From Batillaria attramentaria (Eukaryota > Mollusca > Gastropoda > Batillariidae), in the NCBI GenBank assembly GCA_018292915.2, contig JACVVK020000215.1:423501-487500 (forward strand): DNA of 64,000 bases. Direction: 5' to 3'. Each line of letters begins with the position of its first letter. Positions within the stretch are counted from its first letter, which is position 1. The translations under genes were made by a program, and so were the position numbers. Shown one piece after another: positions 1 to 14,806 of the stretch. The notes below the pieces were generated by a model, which made no database searches, was not told the DNA's origin, and saw nothing but the letters and a program-made list of their open reading frames with translations.

Positions 1-3060
<3,060 letters not shown>

Positions 3061-3063
3061 GCT

Positions 3064-3690
3064 CCCAGACCAGATAGCCACCTGATTCGTCCAGCTTGAA
3101 TTAGTATCTGGTGATGCCAAGCTGAGCCTGTTTTGTATTTTGTGACATTCATAACTTGATAAGTCGACCCTTATCTGGAAAAGGGGGGTTATGCGCAGTG
3201 TTTTGATCAGCGCGTACCGACCCTTTTTTTTCAAAATAACCTCAAAATTGTAACCCATGGGATGATTGAAAATGCCTAGACATTATCAACAACATCCAGG
3301 CGAAACCTGGATCCGATGATGTGACGTGTTGACTGATGGCCTTATTTATTTTCCAAATTCAAGAGAAGGAGGAGGATCGACGTGAAAACTGGACCTGATT
3401 TTGTGACGTATATATACTGTGGCCACCCCCTCCCAGACTAGATAGCCACCTGATGGTTTTTACCTCAAGTGTGAACTAGTATCTACAAATGCCAAATTGA
3501 GTCTGTGTTATACTATTGTGACAGTATACAATTGTAATTATAACCCAGGGCGATGTGATGAAGTCAATGTGCCAAGGCATCGTAAATGTCCAGCGCCCTG
3601 GTGAAAACTGGATCCAATGGTCTTATTTAGTTTCAAAGTTTGAACGGAGAAGGAACACCCACCTAAAACTGGATGCAGTCAAAGAAAATG
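3064..3690. repeat. Two-copy tandem duplication of about 365 bp
   Basis: The block starting CAGACCAGATAGCCACCTGA near 3066 recurs near 3434 as CAGACTAGATAGCCACCTGA. The similarity continues in order through 'CTAGTATCT', 'GAGTCTGTGTT', 'TAACCCA.GG' and a 'GAAAACTGGATCC' motif in both copies. The copies differ at many sites and by indels, so the duplication is old. No protein family was recognised in either copy. Confidence 0.7.
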
Positions 3691-5240
3691 TGAAGTGTTG
3701 CCTTCGTTGCATAGAGATGCGAGGGGAGCAGGAGCCAAACATAGTTCTAACTTTTTTTTAACAGTTACTAGTGTGAAATCGCTGCTGAAAAGCGAGAAGA
3801 TGACAGTACCGGATGATAGCGATGTTGTCCTGTTTGACCTCAGCGCTCGTTTGTGATCAATAAATGTAGACACACTACCGGGTCAGGACATTGTCCGGGT
3901 TAGGACATTGTCCAGGTTAGGACATTGTACTCTGTCTTCAAGAGGTGTCTACAAATGTGTCCAGCTATTTAGAGATGCCAGCTGCGTTCCACCACCAGCA
4001 GCTTTCAAAGCACTTACATTTCTTTCCCTCAGTCAGCAAAGGATTCGTAGAATTTGCTCGTAGTTAGTTATTGACGTATTATTGAATTATTGACTTTCTA
4101 ATTGATCCGCAACATACAATGTTTTGATGGCCTGTTTTGCTGTTCTTCATTTGAGCGCCATTTTGTAATGTGTATTAGAGTAATTTGTTGACTGTGATAC
4201 TACAAAAGGCAATTTGCTGGCAATTACAACATGAGTTTGTTCAATCCATGTTTGTGTTTTATAGTAAAAAGAAAGCAGTGTATGTAAAAAGATTTCATAT
4301 CTACCTAAAGCACAGCTATGCTGCTTTGCTCTACGACGGTAGAGGTATATAAATTGCATAAATTCTCACACTTGAAATTTCCTGAAAGTGCCAAACGTAC
4401 ATACATGAAATTATATAGTCACAATTAGATGGTGTGTTTCTATTTATATCCAACCTTAGATCCAGTAAACGTAAAGATTGCATTTGTTTATGCAAACCTC
4501 ATTCCACAAAACTGGAGTAGAAATACACAATGTTTGCAAGTGATGAGTAGCCAGACAGGCAGCAAAATTGGACGTGAAAGTATCGTAAATAGGGGTTTTG
4601 TGTGAAAGCCACCGTGCACTTTGCTGCAGGTTGAATTTAAGTGATACTCAGTGTGATGGATATCTGCCTGAAATAAGTTTGATCGTACATGGTGTTAGAG
4701 GCCTTTGGCCTGTTCAACACTGCACTGTCCCAGTTTGAAACCGATTGAGTTTACGAGTGCATGGCTGCATGCGTGTGACATGCTTTAGTTTGACATTTTC
4801 TGTAGAAAATACCTACTGTTTAAGTGTGACGTCCTGTAGTTGCTCATGCCACAGCTCGTCTTTGTTGAATAATTGGACTGGTAGAACCTCGACGTGGTCG
4901 TCCTAGCAGTCCCACAAGGCTTGGTAAGAATCACTCTCTAAGTGCAATTTTTGTATAGTTATCATATTATGCAAGCAGATATTGTATCTGATTTATTATG
5001 TTTGGGTTTGTTCAACACTAGCGTATTGCAACTGAGTGCTGCGGGTCACCGCAGATGTGGGTGTCAAGTATGATAATCTGTTGTGGTGTAAATACAGTTG
5101 AGCAGCTGCGATGCATGTGCATAGTGATTGCATTAACCAGACTTGCCTTGTCCTCCTTACCTTACGCCCTTCGCTCCTCCTGGAGTAGAAACCATCAACA
5201 ATTGCGCGACAGCGTCTTCTGTCCTGGGCTCTTTTCCAGT
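3691..5240. other. Non-coding stretch
   Basis: No gene is recognised. One small feature is a tandem run of 'GTCAGGACATTGTCC'-like units of about 19 bp at 3880-3930. Otherwise this is AT-rich sequence with short frames that show no domain. Confidence 0.6.
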
Positions 5241-5245
5241 TCCTG

Positions 5246-5345
5246 GGGGAGCCGGGGTGGCCGAATGGTAGAGCGTTGGACTTCTAATGCTCGGGTCGTG
5301 AGTTCGTATCCCGGCTGGGGCCAAAATTAATATTTGTGCTGGCTT
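5246..5345 (+). mobile_element. tRNA-derived SINE (family A), copy 1, truncated
   Basis: The head reads GCCGGGGTGGCCGAATGG and contains an A-box-like segment, a GGACTTCTAATG anticodon-arm-like segment and a GTTCGTATCC B-box-like segment. These resemble a tRNA-Arg(UCU)-type Pol III promoter. The body breaks off after GTGCTGGCTTTTTTCATCG and is followed by a block (about 5346-5446) that recurs in reverse at about 9722-9825. The two together form a larger composite repeat. Confidence 0.85.
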
Positions 5346-5446
5346 TTTTCATCGTTACGGCTACCCTTCCCTCCAGCAGCTGTTTAAGTTTCCCATAATG
5401 TTTATCATTATGTGTAATATTTATGCTTTTTATTCATTATGCTCAT

Positions 5447-5622
5447 GGGGAGCCGGGGTGGCCGAATGGCAGAGCGTTGGACTTCTAATGCTCGGGTCGT
5501 GAGTTCGTATCCCGGCAGAGGCCAAATATTTGTGCTGGCTTTTTCATCGTTGCCCCCGTTTTTGGTATCACCCGTTTGTGGTGGAAAAGCTCGTTGAACC
5601 CCCAAACACCCACCCACCCACC
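5447..5622 (+). mobile_element. tRNA-derived SINE (family A), copy 2
   Basis: This is a near-complete copy. It has the tRNA-like head, then the body with 'GCCAAATATTTGTGCTGGC', 'TCATCGTTGCCCC' and 'GTGGTGGAAAAG', and a 3' end of repeated CCCA units. The tail suggests that the family ends in (CCCA)n. Copy 1 lies about 200 bp upstream in the same orientation. Confidence 0.9.
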
Positions 5623-6218
5623 CTCCTGCGAGCTGTGTCCTGACTGCTTGACATCGGTCTCAAGGTCTCGCGGCCAGGTGTTTCTGTGTCTCCCTTTCTT
5701 TCTCTTGTCTTGACTTGAGGGTTGCGTTGCCTTAGAATCCCATTATTTTCAAGCGTTCTTCCAGGAAAACTGTCTGAATGCCTTATGCCATGATCACTTC
5801 CCAAGCTTTTTTCAAAGAGATCCGGTTTTTGACCTCTGCCGTTTATTACTGATAGAAAAGAATTACTTCTCTTCCCTTATCTGCATAGTCATAGCGGCTG
5901 TGCAACCAGTAACAGCATTATGTAGAAATCGTTTTATTCAAAAACAGGTAGTGTTACCTTACCATTGTGGGAATTATTTTATGTACGTGTACGTTGCTCA
6001 GACAAACTGCTGAAGTCTTATTGTGTTTTTGTTTGACATACTGCTCAGAGACAAAGAATGAAAAAGTGCTGATTTTCTCTGGAATGTATTTTTATTATTA
6101 ATATTATTATATAATATTGTTTGCTGGTAAATGTTGCAAACCAGTCTGCCAAAGTCTGTATACAACACGTAGATTTGATTTAATAAAGTTCAAAAGACGT
6201 GAAACCTCTGCGCTTTGG

Positions 6219-6221
<3 letters not shown>

Positions 6222-6288
<67 letters not shown>
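6222..6288. repeat. (GT)n microsatellite
   Basis: About 33 uninterrupted GT units. The poly-Cys/Val open frame across it is only a translation of the repeat. Confidence 0.95.
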
Positions 6289-6291
<3 letters not shown>

Positions 6292-6615
6292 CTGGAGAGG
6301 GATGGAAATGATTCTGACAACATTTTATCGGAAGAAATCAGGGTGTAGAGAAATAAAATGAAACTGGAACTTCTATTTTACAAAAACGAAAGGCAGCTGA
6401 TTGTTTTATAATTCACCGTTGTTACGTTTTCAAAGTAATAGTAAAATTCCAGTATGAAAAAAAAGTCTTTGTTACACTAGAGCGAGCAAGAGACATTACG
6501 ACGATGACGCTGACGAATCTTTAGTTTCTAACAGTTAAAGTTATAACAGAAGTGCACGACAGTTCACAAAGTTTCTTGTATTGCTCGCTACAATACTTAG
6601 CTACTCAAAACATTA

Positions 6616-7144
6616 CAGTGAAGTCCGGCTGTAGTGATAGACCCATGTAGTGATAGTCCGGCTGTAGTAATAGAATTTCTTGGTCCCGGTCCCAGTTGTT
6701 CATGTTCTTTGTTAACTTAGTCCGGTTGTAGTGATATTTTTCAGGCCGGATATAGTGATAGTCCGCTTGTAGTGATACTATTTTCAAGTCCCAGGGAAGC
6801 TAAAGTCCTGCTGTAGTGATAATGTTTGAGAGTAATCTCCCTTTACCAAAATGGCGAGCAAACGCCAGCAACGCAATGTGCTTACCCTGAAGCGGAAGAT
6901 TGATCTCTTGAAAGACATTGAAACAAAACAACGTACACAGACGGAAATAGCGAAGAAGTACATCCGGACTTCACTGTACTTACTGAAACCAGAGTCTCTC
7001 GTGTGGACAAACGTACTTGTACATTTTTATTTTTTCATTTGTTACTGATTAAAGACTAAATTTCATTCCTAAAAAATCTGACGATTTTTCATTTAACCCG
7101 TATTTCTAAGTGGCCCTTCTCTCTCTCTCTCTGTCTCTCTCTAA

Positions 7145-7214
<70 letters not shown>

Positions 7215-7580
7215 GGCTGTTGAACTGCTAGGACGGGGGTAGGTTAACACAGGACATTTGCAAGCCTGACAAAGACGACAGAAGAAACGTCACAAAACGA
7301 AATCAATAGTGGTTCCAAAATCACCTTATTACTGCCAGAGGCTAGTTTACCAAATGTGCCGCCGCATGTGGCAATAAAAGCTTTGAAGATATCACTACAA
7401 CTACAAGCGATTGGCCGGATGTAGTGATAAAACCTACAAAAATATCACTATAACCGGACGTCCGGATGTAGTGATAAAACCTACAAAAATATCACTATAA
7501 CCGGACGTCCGGATGTAGTAATAGTCCGGATGTAAAAAAAATTTGGTCCCGAGGGCTATCACTACATCCGGACTTCACTG
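6616..7580 (+). mobile_element. pogo/Tigger-like DNA transposon remnant with TA target site
   Basis: The left end CAGTGAAGTCCGG begins at 6616 after TA, and the right end CCGGACTTCACTG finishes at 7580 before TA. These are inverted ends inserted at a TA dinucleotide, as in Tc1/mariner/pogo elements. Sub-terminal motifs of the type GTCCGGATGTAGTGATA are repeated many times at 6616-6790 and 7405-7575. A second right end finishes at 6976, again followed by TA, so a 361-bp internal derivative (6616-6976) overlaps the longer one. A (CA)n tract lies at about 7149-7212. A transposase N-terminal fragment sits at 6851. Confidence 0.75.
6851..6962 (+). pseudogene. Fragment of pogo/Tigger transposase (CENP-B-like N-terminal HTH)
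   Basis: About 37 codons beginning MASKRQQRNVLTLKRKIDLL continue to a TEIAKKY motif. This matches the pattern of the CENP-B-type N-terminal helix-turn-helix found in pogo/Tigger transposases (basic start, L..K..IL..IE, then IAK). The reading frame then runs straight into the element's right terminal repeat (ATCCGGACTTCACTG), so the catalytic DDE domain is missing. The fragment cannot encode an active transposase. Recognition rests on pattern only. Confidence 0.65.
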
Positions 7581-7671
7581 TACTTTCAAAACAAATCCGC
7601 GCGAGAGAGAAAGAGACATCCTTGACAAATCACGAACCACACCTAAACGTACTTTAGTGTATGTGCAACGG

Positions 7672-7911
7672 AGGGTGGGTGGGTGGGTGTTTGGGAGTGT
7701 AACGTCCTTTTCCACCACATAAGGGTGATATCAAAGACGGGGCAACGACAAAAAAAAGGCCAGCACAAGTATTTGGCCCCAGCCGGCGGGATTCGAACTC
7801 ATGACCCGAGCACTGAGTTTCAGTTTCAGTTTCTTTTATTTCCAAAAACCCCATCAGGGGGTACAGGCATAGAGAGTCCAACGCTCTACCATTCGGCCAC
7901 CCCGGCTCCCC
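7672..7911 (-). mobile_element. tRNA-derived SINE (family A), copy 3, with internal insertion
   Basis: The copy runs in reverse from the CCCA-type tail (read as GGGTGGGTGGGT) to the head (read as GGCCACCCCGGCTCCCC). Its anticodon-arm-like region is interrupted at about 7812-7878 by extra sequence containing TTTCAGTTTCAGTTTC and GGGGGTACAGGCATAGAG. Confidence 0.85.
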
Positions 7912-8680
7912 ATGTGCAACAGAGCGTTTCCACGCTACACACACTTTTCATACACATTGCCCATACAGTTTAGCGACATCTTCACAGAACCCAACCCTCC
8001 TAACCGGACGTACACTGTGTGCTGTGCTAGTTTCCTTTCACCTAATGTTCTACAGTGCAGTAGGGGGCGTTAAACCAATGTCTCAATGGCATGTGAATGG
8101 TGGTTGCTCGTTCACACAGGCACTTGATACAAGCGAATGTGATATAACAATAATTGTAACCGCTCACTGCTGGAAACTATCTTGGTGTGATAAACGAGTC
8201 TGTTGCTTTTATTGTAATGCCATTTTAGGGAGACTTGAGTGATTTTTGTTTCTTTTTCTTTTATCGTTATTTTAATTCCTCCTTTATCTCTTTCAAAACT
8301 CAGGCAAAAATCGCTGAGGCAAAAATGGCAAGTTTTTCATGAAATCTTTACATCACTAGAAGCCACTTCATTTCATATCACTAGAAGCCACTTCAAACCA
8401 CCATTGCGCAATCTGCAGCGGTCCGGGGCCTAGCGGGGAAGTCCCACGCACTGGTTATAGAGTTTATCGAGAGCCTGTGGCAATGAAACCCAGAGAACCG
8501 TGACTCGATTCAAAGCCTTGTCGGTTTACAATGACGCTGGCGTAATTTTCTACATAGATTACAAACATGCAGTGACAACATCCGTGCTATGCTGCTTATA
8601 TGTATATTATACGCTTCGTCTTAAGACCAGAACCAAAACTTCCGCTACAGCGCAGAGACTGTTCATCACAGGTATTTGTA
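7912..8680. other. Non-coding stretch
   Basis: No gene is recognised. A short local duplication (CACTAGAAGCCACTTCA, twice, at 8352-8395) is the only structure noted. Confidence 0.55.
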
Positions 8681-8681
8681 C

Positions 8682-8683
<2 letters not shown>

Positions 8684-8754
<71 letters not shown>

Positions 8755-8793
8755 ATATTAAATATCTCTCTCTCTCTCTCTCTCTCTGCGCGC

Positions 8794-8824
<31 letters not shown>

Positions 8825-8867
8825 TGTGTGTGTCTGTGTCTGTGTGTCTGTCTGTCTGTCTGTCTGT
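8684..8867. repeat. Compound microsatellite (GT)n-(CT)n-(GC)n-(GT)n-(CTGT)n
   Basis: About 33 GT units are followed by a short AT-rich break, about 12 CT units, about 10 GC units, a second GT run and CTGT tetranucleotides. The alternating purine-pyrimidine GC and GT blocks are of the type that can adopt Z-DNA. The long open frame across it is not a gene. Confidence 0.95.
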
Positions 8868-9169
8868 GTTTCGTTGTTTTATTAAATTTGTCTTAACATG
8901 GCGTATGAATACGTACTATTGGCGATACAAAATAACGGTGACTGTGTTTGCGGAGATCATCATTAAAAAAAAAAAGGTAAAGAAAACAACAACATAATAC
9001 TGAACTATGCGACTGATTTTCTTTCTGCACGAACTTCCTGTCTTTTTATTCGCTAGATAACATCACATTTTCGACTGGCTCTGAAAGACCCGAACAAGGC
9101 TCAGGGAGCTGAGATCCACGTCTAGCATTGCAGAAATCTACTCTGAGTACTATTTTAGCATACACAAGG

Positions 9170-9242
9170 TTAGTTATGGCTAACCCATGCGTGATCGGGG
9201 AAGTCACATCCTCGATTACAGAACAGGGGCTCCATGACTAAC
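9170..9242. repeat. Dispersed repeat, copy 1 (second copy at about 20077-20143)
   Basis: The block TAACCCATG.GTGATCGGGGAAGTCACATCCTCG, then TTACA, GGGGC and CCATGACTA, occurs here and again at about 20077-20143, where it lies downstream of a tRNA-like head. It is probably the 3' part of a second SINE-like family. Confidence 0.65.
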
Positions 9243-9564
9243 ACAAGGTGTACACAGGCCTCGCCAGGGACTGACAGTGCTGCTGGCCTTTGTTGGTTTA
9301 AAGCGTGGGCAAATATTTCTCGCCCATAGCCTGTCTTCTAGGTCATAACGTGTTTGGGTAAACGTCTTCGCTTTATCTCGCAGTCGACCCACTGGCGATG
9401 TGCAATATGAATAGTTCTAGGTTATCGAAAGTTGGATGACTCGACCTCTTCCTGTTAGCTTGAGCGGTACATTACACATTCTTGAGGTATGTAACGGAGT
9501 ATCCTTATCATTGAACTAACATTACCGATGTTAATAATAATGAGGTAGGTAGTTAGGAATGATT

Positions 9565-9825
9565 TGGGAGGTTAACGCCCTTTTCCAACACGTAAGGGTG
9601 ATATCAAAGACGGGGCAACGGGAAAAAGACCTGCACAAATATTTGGCTCCAGCTAAGGTTCGAACTCACGGCCCGAGTTTTGAAAGTCCAACGCTCTACC
9701 ACTCGGCTATTCCGGCTCGCCTGCATTATAATGAACATAATGAATAAAAAGCATAAATATTAAACATAATGATAAACTTTATGATAAACTTAAACAGCTG
9801 CTGGAGGGAAGGGTAACCGTGTGAG
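9565..9825 (-). mobile_element. tRNA-derived SINE (family A), copy 4, with composite 5' block
   Basis: The SINE is at 9565-9721 in reverse and lacks the CCCA tail. It is directly joined at 9722-9825 to the reverse of the block that lies between SINE copies 1 and 2 (CTTCCCTCCAGCAGCTGTTTAAG...ATTCATTATG). The recurrence shows the block and the SINE have moved or been duplicated as one composite unit. Confidence 0.8.
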
Positions 9826-10097
9826 GGAGGAAGGTAAACTTAGCGTGCTGATCGTGGGTGAACTACTTTTCTGGAAAGCTTTCTTTTGCTTGACACAGGT
9901 AAGCACTTGTGAAGCGCGGTAGCTGCAGACTGACATTCATACCATATCTGTCGCCAAAGCTGAGTGGTTGCAGCTTGAAGCTGTAAGGAGTTCAGCCTTG
10001 TGGAAGCCACCAATGAGGCAAATGCTCAAGTAGAAAAGTCGAAAGGCGAAACGGGTGTCACAAGTCACTCTCAGGCTTGTAGCGGGGGGTTTCAGTA

Positions 10098-10190
10098 ACA
10101 AGACGACAACAGGACAACAACAAGACAACCACAGGACAACAAGACAACCACAAGACAACAACAGGACAACCATAGGACAACAAGACAGGG
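10098..10190. repeat. Short tandem repeat of GACAAC-type units
   Basis: About ten imperfect units of 9-12 bp built on AGGACAACAACAAGACAACC. Both strands give repetitive open frames that are not genes. Confidence 0.8.
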
Positions 10191-10438
10191 CAAGACAGGT
10201 TGAATGACAAGCAACGTAATGGAGGAAGGGGGTGAATCAGCAACAAGGAGAAAGAACGGCGCGAGAGACGCCGAACAGAAGTATGACCACCCGATGTCCA
10301 GCCGAGACGTCGTTCATAGAAACAGCCAAGGGCGTGAGTGAACAACGCTTTGTCTTGTTGTTTTGTTGTTATCCTTTTTTGAACATTTTGGACGCAAACA
10401 GCAGAAACCATGATATGTGATACCGGTTATTCCTGGCT

Positions 10439-10630
10439 GCCGGTGTAGTCGGAAAATAACACTGCGGGGAAAAAAAAAAACACACTACAGGAGTGTTTTT
10501 TCCCCAGTAAAATAACACTGGGAGTGTTATTTTCCTAGGAAGATTACACTCCTTCAGTGTTTCTTTCCTAGGAAAAATACACTCCCAGTGTTTTTTTCCT
10601 GGAAGCCATTTTTTGCCTCCTACACCGGGC
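10439..10630. mobile_element. Foldback/MITE-like element of about 190 bp
   Basis: The ends are inverted: CCGGTGTAG at 10440-10448 and CTACACCGG at 10620-10628. The interior is made of alternating AACACT and AGTGTT blocks. The best inner palindrome is AAAATAACACT-GGG-AGTGTTATTTT at 10509-10533, an 11-bp perfect stem. No target-site duplication was identified with confidence. Confidence 0.6.
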
Positions 10631-11335
10631 TACTCATCAGGGGTTTCTCTCCGGGTTATCCCGCTTTCCTCCGTCAGCACAATTGTTTTAAAAAAAAAAA
10701 AAAAAGATATTATAGGCATTAGGTGGCGCTGCACCGCCACGACGCGCTTCCCAAGGGGAGAAGCAGCCCGAATTTCCCGAAAGGGACAATAAAGTAAAAC
10801 AACAACAAACAAAACAAAAAAAACAACAAAAAAACAAACATACCTACCGTTACATACACTGTATGATTCATACATCCAGAAACGAAGAGTAGCCCATCCT
10901 CTTTTACCCCAACCTGTAGGGGAGAAACAATAGATTGTAGAAATTTGTTTTAGGACTGTCTTAATTGACAGTATGAGGTTGGTATAATTATTATGGTAAA
11001 TCCCTGAGCTTGCCTGTCTTACAGTACCCACTCTCTAGGACTCTGGTTTGATTTTTTTTCCCGGAATATATGGGGTTTAGGTGGAGGGCTGTAACAATAG
11101 GATGACACTATTTAAAGCGCTATTTTTCTGTTTGTTTGGTTGGTTGGTTGGTTGCTGTGTTTTCTCGTTGTTGTTGTTGTAGTTGTTGTTGTTCATTCTG
11201 ATAAAATGTAGAGTAAAGATTCTATACGAAGTCTCGACAGGAACTTTTGTTTTAGGTAGAAACTAGAAAATAACAACATGCATACACTGGACCGCCTGTA
11301 ATCACCTGCATGTTTTTCCTGCCCCTTTTTTTCAG
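10631..11335. other. Non-coding stretch upstream of the first recognised NTPase-gene exon
   Basis: I searched this stretch for an exon encoding a membrane helix that could join the exon at 11336, which needs a preceding exon ending in phase 1, and found none. It contains A-rich and (GTT)n tracts. Confidence 0.5.
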
Positions 11336-12194
11336 GTCCTGGATATGAAAATCTATTAGAAGCTCAAGTTCGGAAAAAGTCTGACTACACCCGTCTTTCC
11401 TCCAACCAGGAAGGGAAAACCACGGAAGGCAAAACCCAGCCAGGTAACCTCACGTATCTTTCTTAAGGTCTCCGTTTCACACGAGCAGTTTCTGTGAAAG
11501 GTCTCAACAAAAAATCTTGCTTCGATGCATACACGCAATGCTGAATTGGGTTCTGCCGGGATGGGGCTGAAAAGAAGACACAAACGTCGTTGGAGACCAT
11601 TTTTCACTCGTTAAGTGTTTTCAGCTCTGACCTTCATCTGTCAAGTCGTGCAGCGAACCGTTTCATTGTGTGGGAACATGAATTTCGACTGAGTTGTTTT
11701 TTTTTTCTTTCTTTGGTTGATTTTTTTTTCGGGGTGCTATTCTTTAGCCTTGGGCACTTACCCAGGTTTGTATGTGTGTCTCTGTGTGTGCACGAGTGCG
11801 TGCGTGCGCGCGTGTGTTCTATTTTCACGTGCAACCAAACCTGTCCCCAAATTGTGCTCTGCTCTTAATTGCTTGCTTTTTTTTATTTGTTTGTTTGTTT
11901 GTTGTTGACTGATTTCTTGCGAGGGGGTGTGGAGTTGGGGGAGGGGTTGTTTTAGGAGTTCAACGTCCTTTTTCCACCACGTACGGGTGACGGGGCAACG
12001 AGAAAAAGGCCAGCTGGGATTCGAACTCTCGACCCGCGAATTGAAAGTTCAACACTCTACCATTAGGTTATCCCGGCTACGTGGTTTGTTTCATGAGCGT
12101 ATGCTTCTCTCCAACCTTTCAGCTAAAACAAGGGCTTCTTATGTCGACATGACGAGACCGAACTATGAAAACGCCCTGTATGTGAAGATCGTAT
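11336..12194 (+). CDS. Exons encoding the tyrosine-motif tail of the nSTAND3-like gene
   Basis: The exon 11336-11443 is preceded by a TTTTTTTCAG acceptor and followed by GTAACC. It encodes about 35 residues including GYENLLEAQ and DYTRLSS. The exon 12123-12194 (acceptor ACCTTTCAG, donor GTAAGT) encodes ASYVDMTRPNYENALYVKIV. YENL and YTRL are separated by ten residues, which fits the YxxL-x(6-12)-YxxL spacing of an ITAM. YVDM fits the PI3K-type YxxM motif, and the two YEN motifs fit a Grb2-type pYxN site. Function as phosphorylation sites is inference. A SINE sits just upstream of the second exon (11951-12080). Confidence 0.7.
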
Positions 12195-13522
12195 GTAAGT
12201 ATACGTATAGTCATAGCAGAGAGAACGAACGAATGAACGAAGGAACGAAATTATAGTTTACAAGGATAAAAGATTAGGTGTGCAGGCCTTATTTAGATCT
12301 TGTTCTTGCTAAACTACAAATGCTAAACGAGAGAGAGAGAGAGGGGGGGGGGGGAGGGAGAGAGAGAGAGAGAGCGTTTTGAAACAGAAACCACCTTTCC
12401 CAATATTCTGTTCCAAAATATTGCAAAAGGTGTAAAGCATACTACTTAGAGGTCAAGTTCTTGTTTGTGATAATGACGCTTTCATTTCACAAACAGAAAA
12501 TTTTGATCTGTGTGGTATAATAATGATCTACTTACAAAAACAAACAACAACAACCAAAATACCCATTCTCTGGCCCTCGTACTATATGACTGCTTTATTT
12601 CTTGGCTAAAAATCGACAGAATTTGCATTTACGTTTGTGTCGTTGACAAGAGGGTGGGTGGGTGTTTGGGGGATTTAACGTCCTTTTCCACCACGTAGGG
12701 TGATATCGAAGACGGGGCAACGATGAAAAAGCCAGCACAAATATTTGGCCCCAGCCGGGATCGAACTTCCCGACCCGAGCATTTGAAGCCCAACGCTCTA
12801 CCGTTCGACCACCCCGGCTCCCCTCGTTGATAAGTAGAAGGAGAACAAGAAAAAGAAGACGTAGTGTGGCATAGGCGCTTTATCCCAATTACTTGGCTCG
12901 AACGCCGTGAACTGAACCCTGCACGCACACTCAAGTGAATCACACGCATTCTCTCTCTCTCACACACACACCGGATAGAACACATCACAGTAACGTGGTG
13001 CGAAGGCTCAGCTCAGCTATTTAGATTTCGAAAGTTAGAATTGCTGTTATTGTTGTGGGCTGATCATTGATGATGATGATGATGATGATGCAGCGGAAAG
13101 CAGGAAAGCTGTATCCATAGAAGAGAACGTCTTCGTCAGCACTTCACATTACACACACGCCCTTGACCTCTTGACCCGAGGCAAGGTTATAATCGTCACT
13201 GGGCCTCCGGGGTCTGGCAAGACTACCCTTGGTCGGGCTCTGTTACGTCACTATGAAAAGGAGGGTTACATCCCTTTGGTGCTACGTCATCCTGATGACT
13301 TCAAGTGTGAGCCCGTAAAGTCTGCCATCCTTTTGGATGGAGCGTTTGGAGAGGTAAGGGCTACGGCCAAAAACGAATAAAGGAGAATAAAATGAAATTA
13401 ACACCCTGCAAAGAGAACTTCACCCTCCTCATCCCCCCTCCCTCCCCACCCCACGCGAAAGACACAAAACAAATGAGCAAACAAACACAAAACAAAACAA
13501 CAACAATCAATTTGAATAAACT

Positions 13523-13569
<47 letters not shown>

Positions 13570-14000
13570 TAGTTGTTGTTGTTCGACATATATGAGTATA
13601 TCCGTAGGTGCAATTATTCACAATTCATACAAATTACATTTACACAAGCATACAGACCAATAAACAATACACATGTATACAAAACACATACATAAAATAC
13701 ACAAACACAGCAGCAACAGAAGAAAACTACCTCTACACTCAACCTCAACAACAACGGTAGTTCGGTACACCACTGGCATGATTGCTGCGACATCTTTGTT
13801 CTGTTGGCTGGTTTTTGTCGTGATTGTGATGAACTCTCGTTCCCAAATTCAGGTGACAGTGGACCAGTGGAGTTACCAAGGTTGGGCGTCAGTGATGGAA
13901 TCCTTCACTACTCTTATCAGAGACGGGCAGAACGTCATCATCATCACCATGTATTCCCACATTATGAAACAAATGGAGAAGTAATTATCACGATAATTTG

Positions 14001-14078
<78 letters not shown>

Positions 14079-14203
14079 TGAACAAGTTGTGCCTCTAGCA
14101 GTGAACACTATTCAATCCTACCACCACCACCCACGCCCTCCCACCAACCCACACCCATGTCCACACCCACACATATACACACACCCCCTCCCCTACACAC
14201 ACA

Positions 14204-14286
<83 letters not shown>

Positions 14287-14710
14287 CTCGAAACTGTGTG
14301 TGTGTTTGAATATTCTTCTTTTAGGGTCTGAGGCTCCTTATTTTTAAGTATTGTTTTATGATATTTATTAAAAGGACAATAAATCTGTATTGTATTGTAT
14401 TGTATTTGACTTTTTGTTTCGAATATTTAATTAATCATTATGCACCGTAACGGTCTAAACTTCTTCCTTTTTAAATGACTGTATAGTTGCTGTGACGCAT
14501 ATCTGGAAGGGCTGCATAAATTATCGCAAAACTGTTACTGCAGTGAAACGGGTAAAATGAATTAATGTGGTGCATGTTCCTCAAAGGGTATTCAGAATAA
14601 ATACATCATTCAGCAATTCGGATAGGTTAGCAGCCAGAGTTTTCCGCGTCAGTAATGCTCCCAAGATTTTAGTGTAAAAATTATTTCTGTTTTTGTGTAG
14701 CAATTGTACA

Positions 14711-14806
<96 letters not shown>

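Noticed and set aside
5246..5320. A functional tRNA gene
   Set aside because: A- and B-box-like segments are present, but the arms do not pair as a proper tRNA, and the same unit with an attached body recurs many times. It is a SINE head.
11155..11200. A membrane-helix exon (poly-Val) upstream of the NTPase gene
   Set aside because: The Val run is a (GTT)n repeat that ends at a stop and lacks a donor in the required phase.
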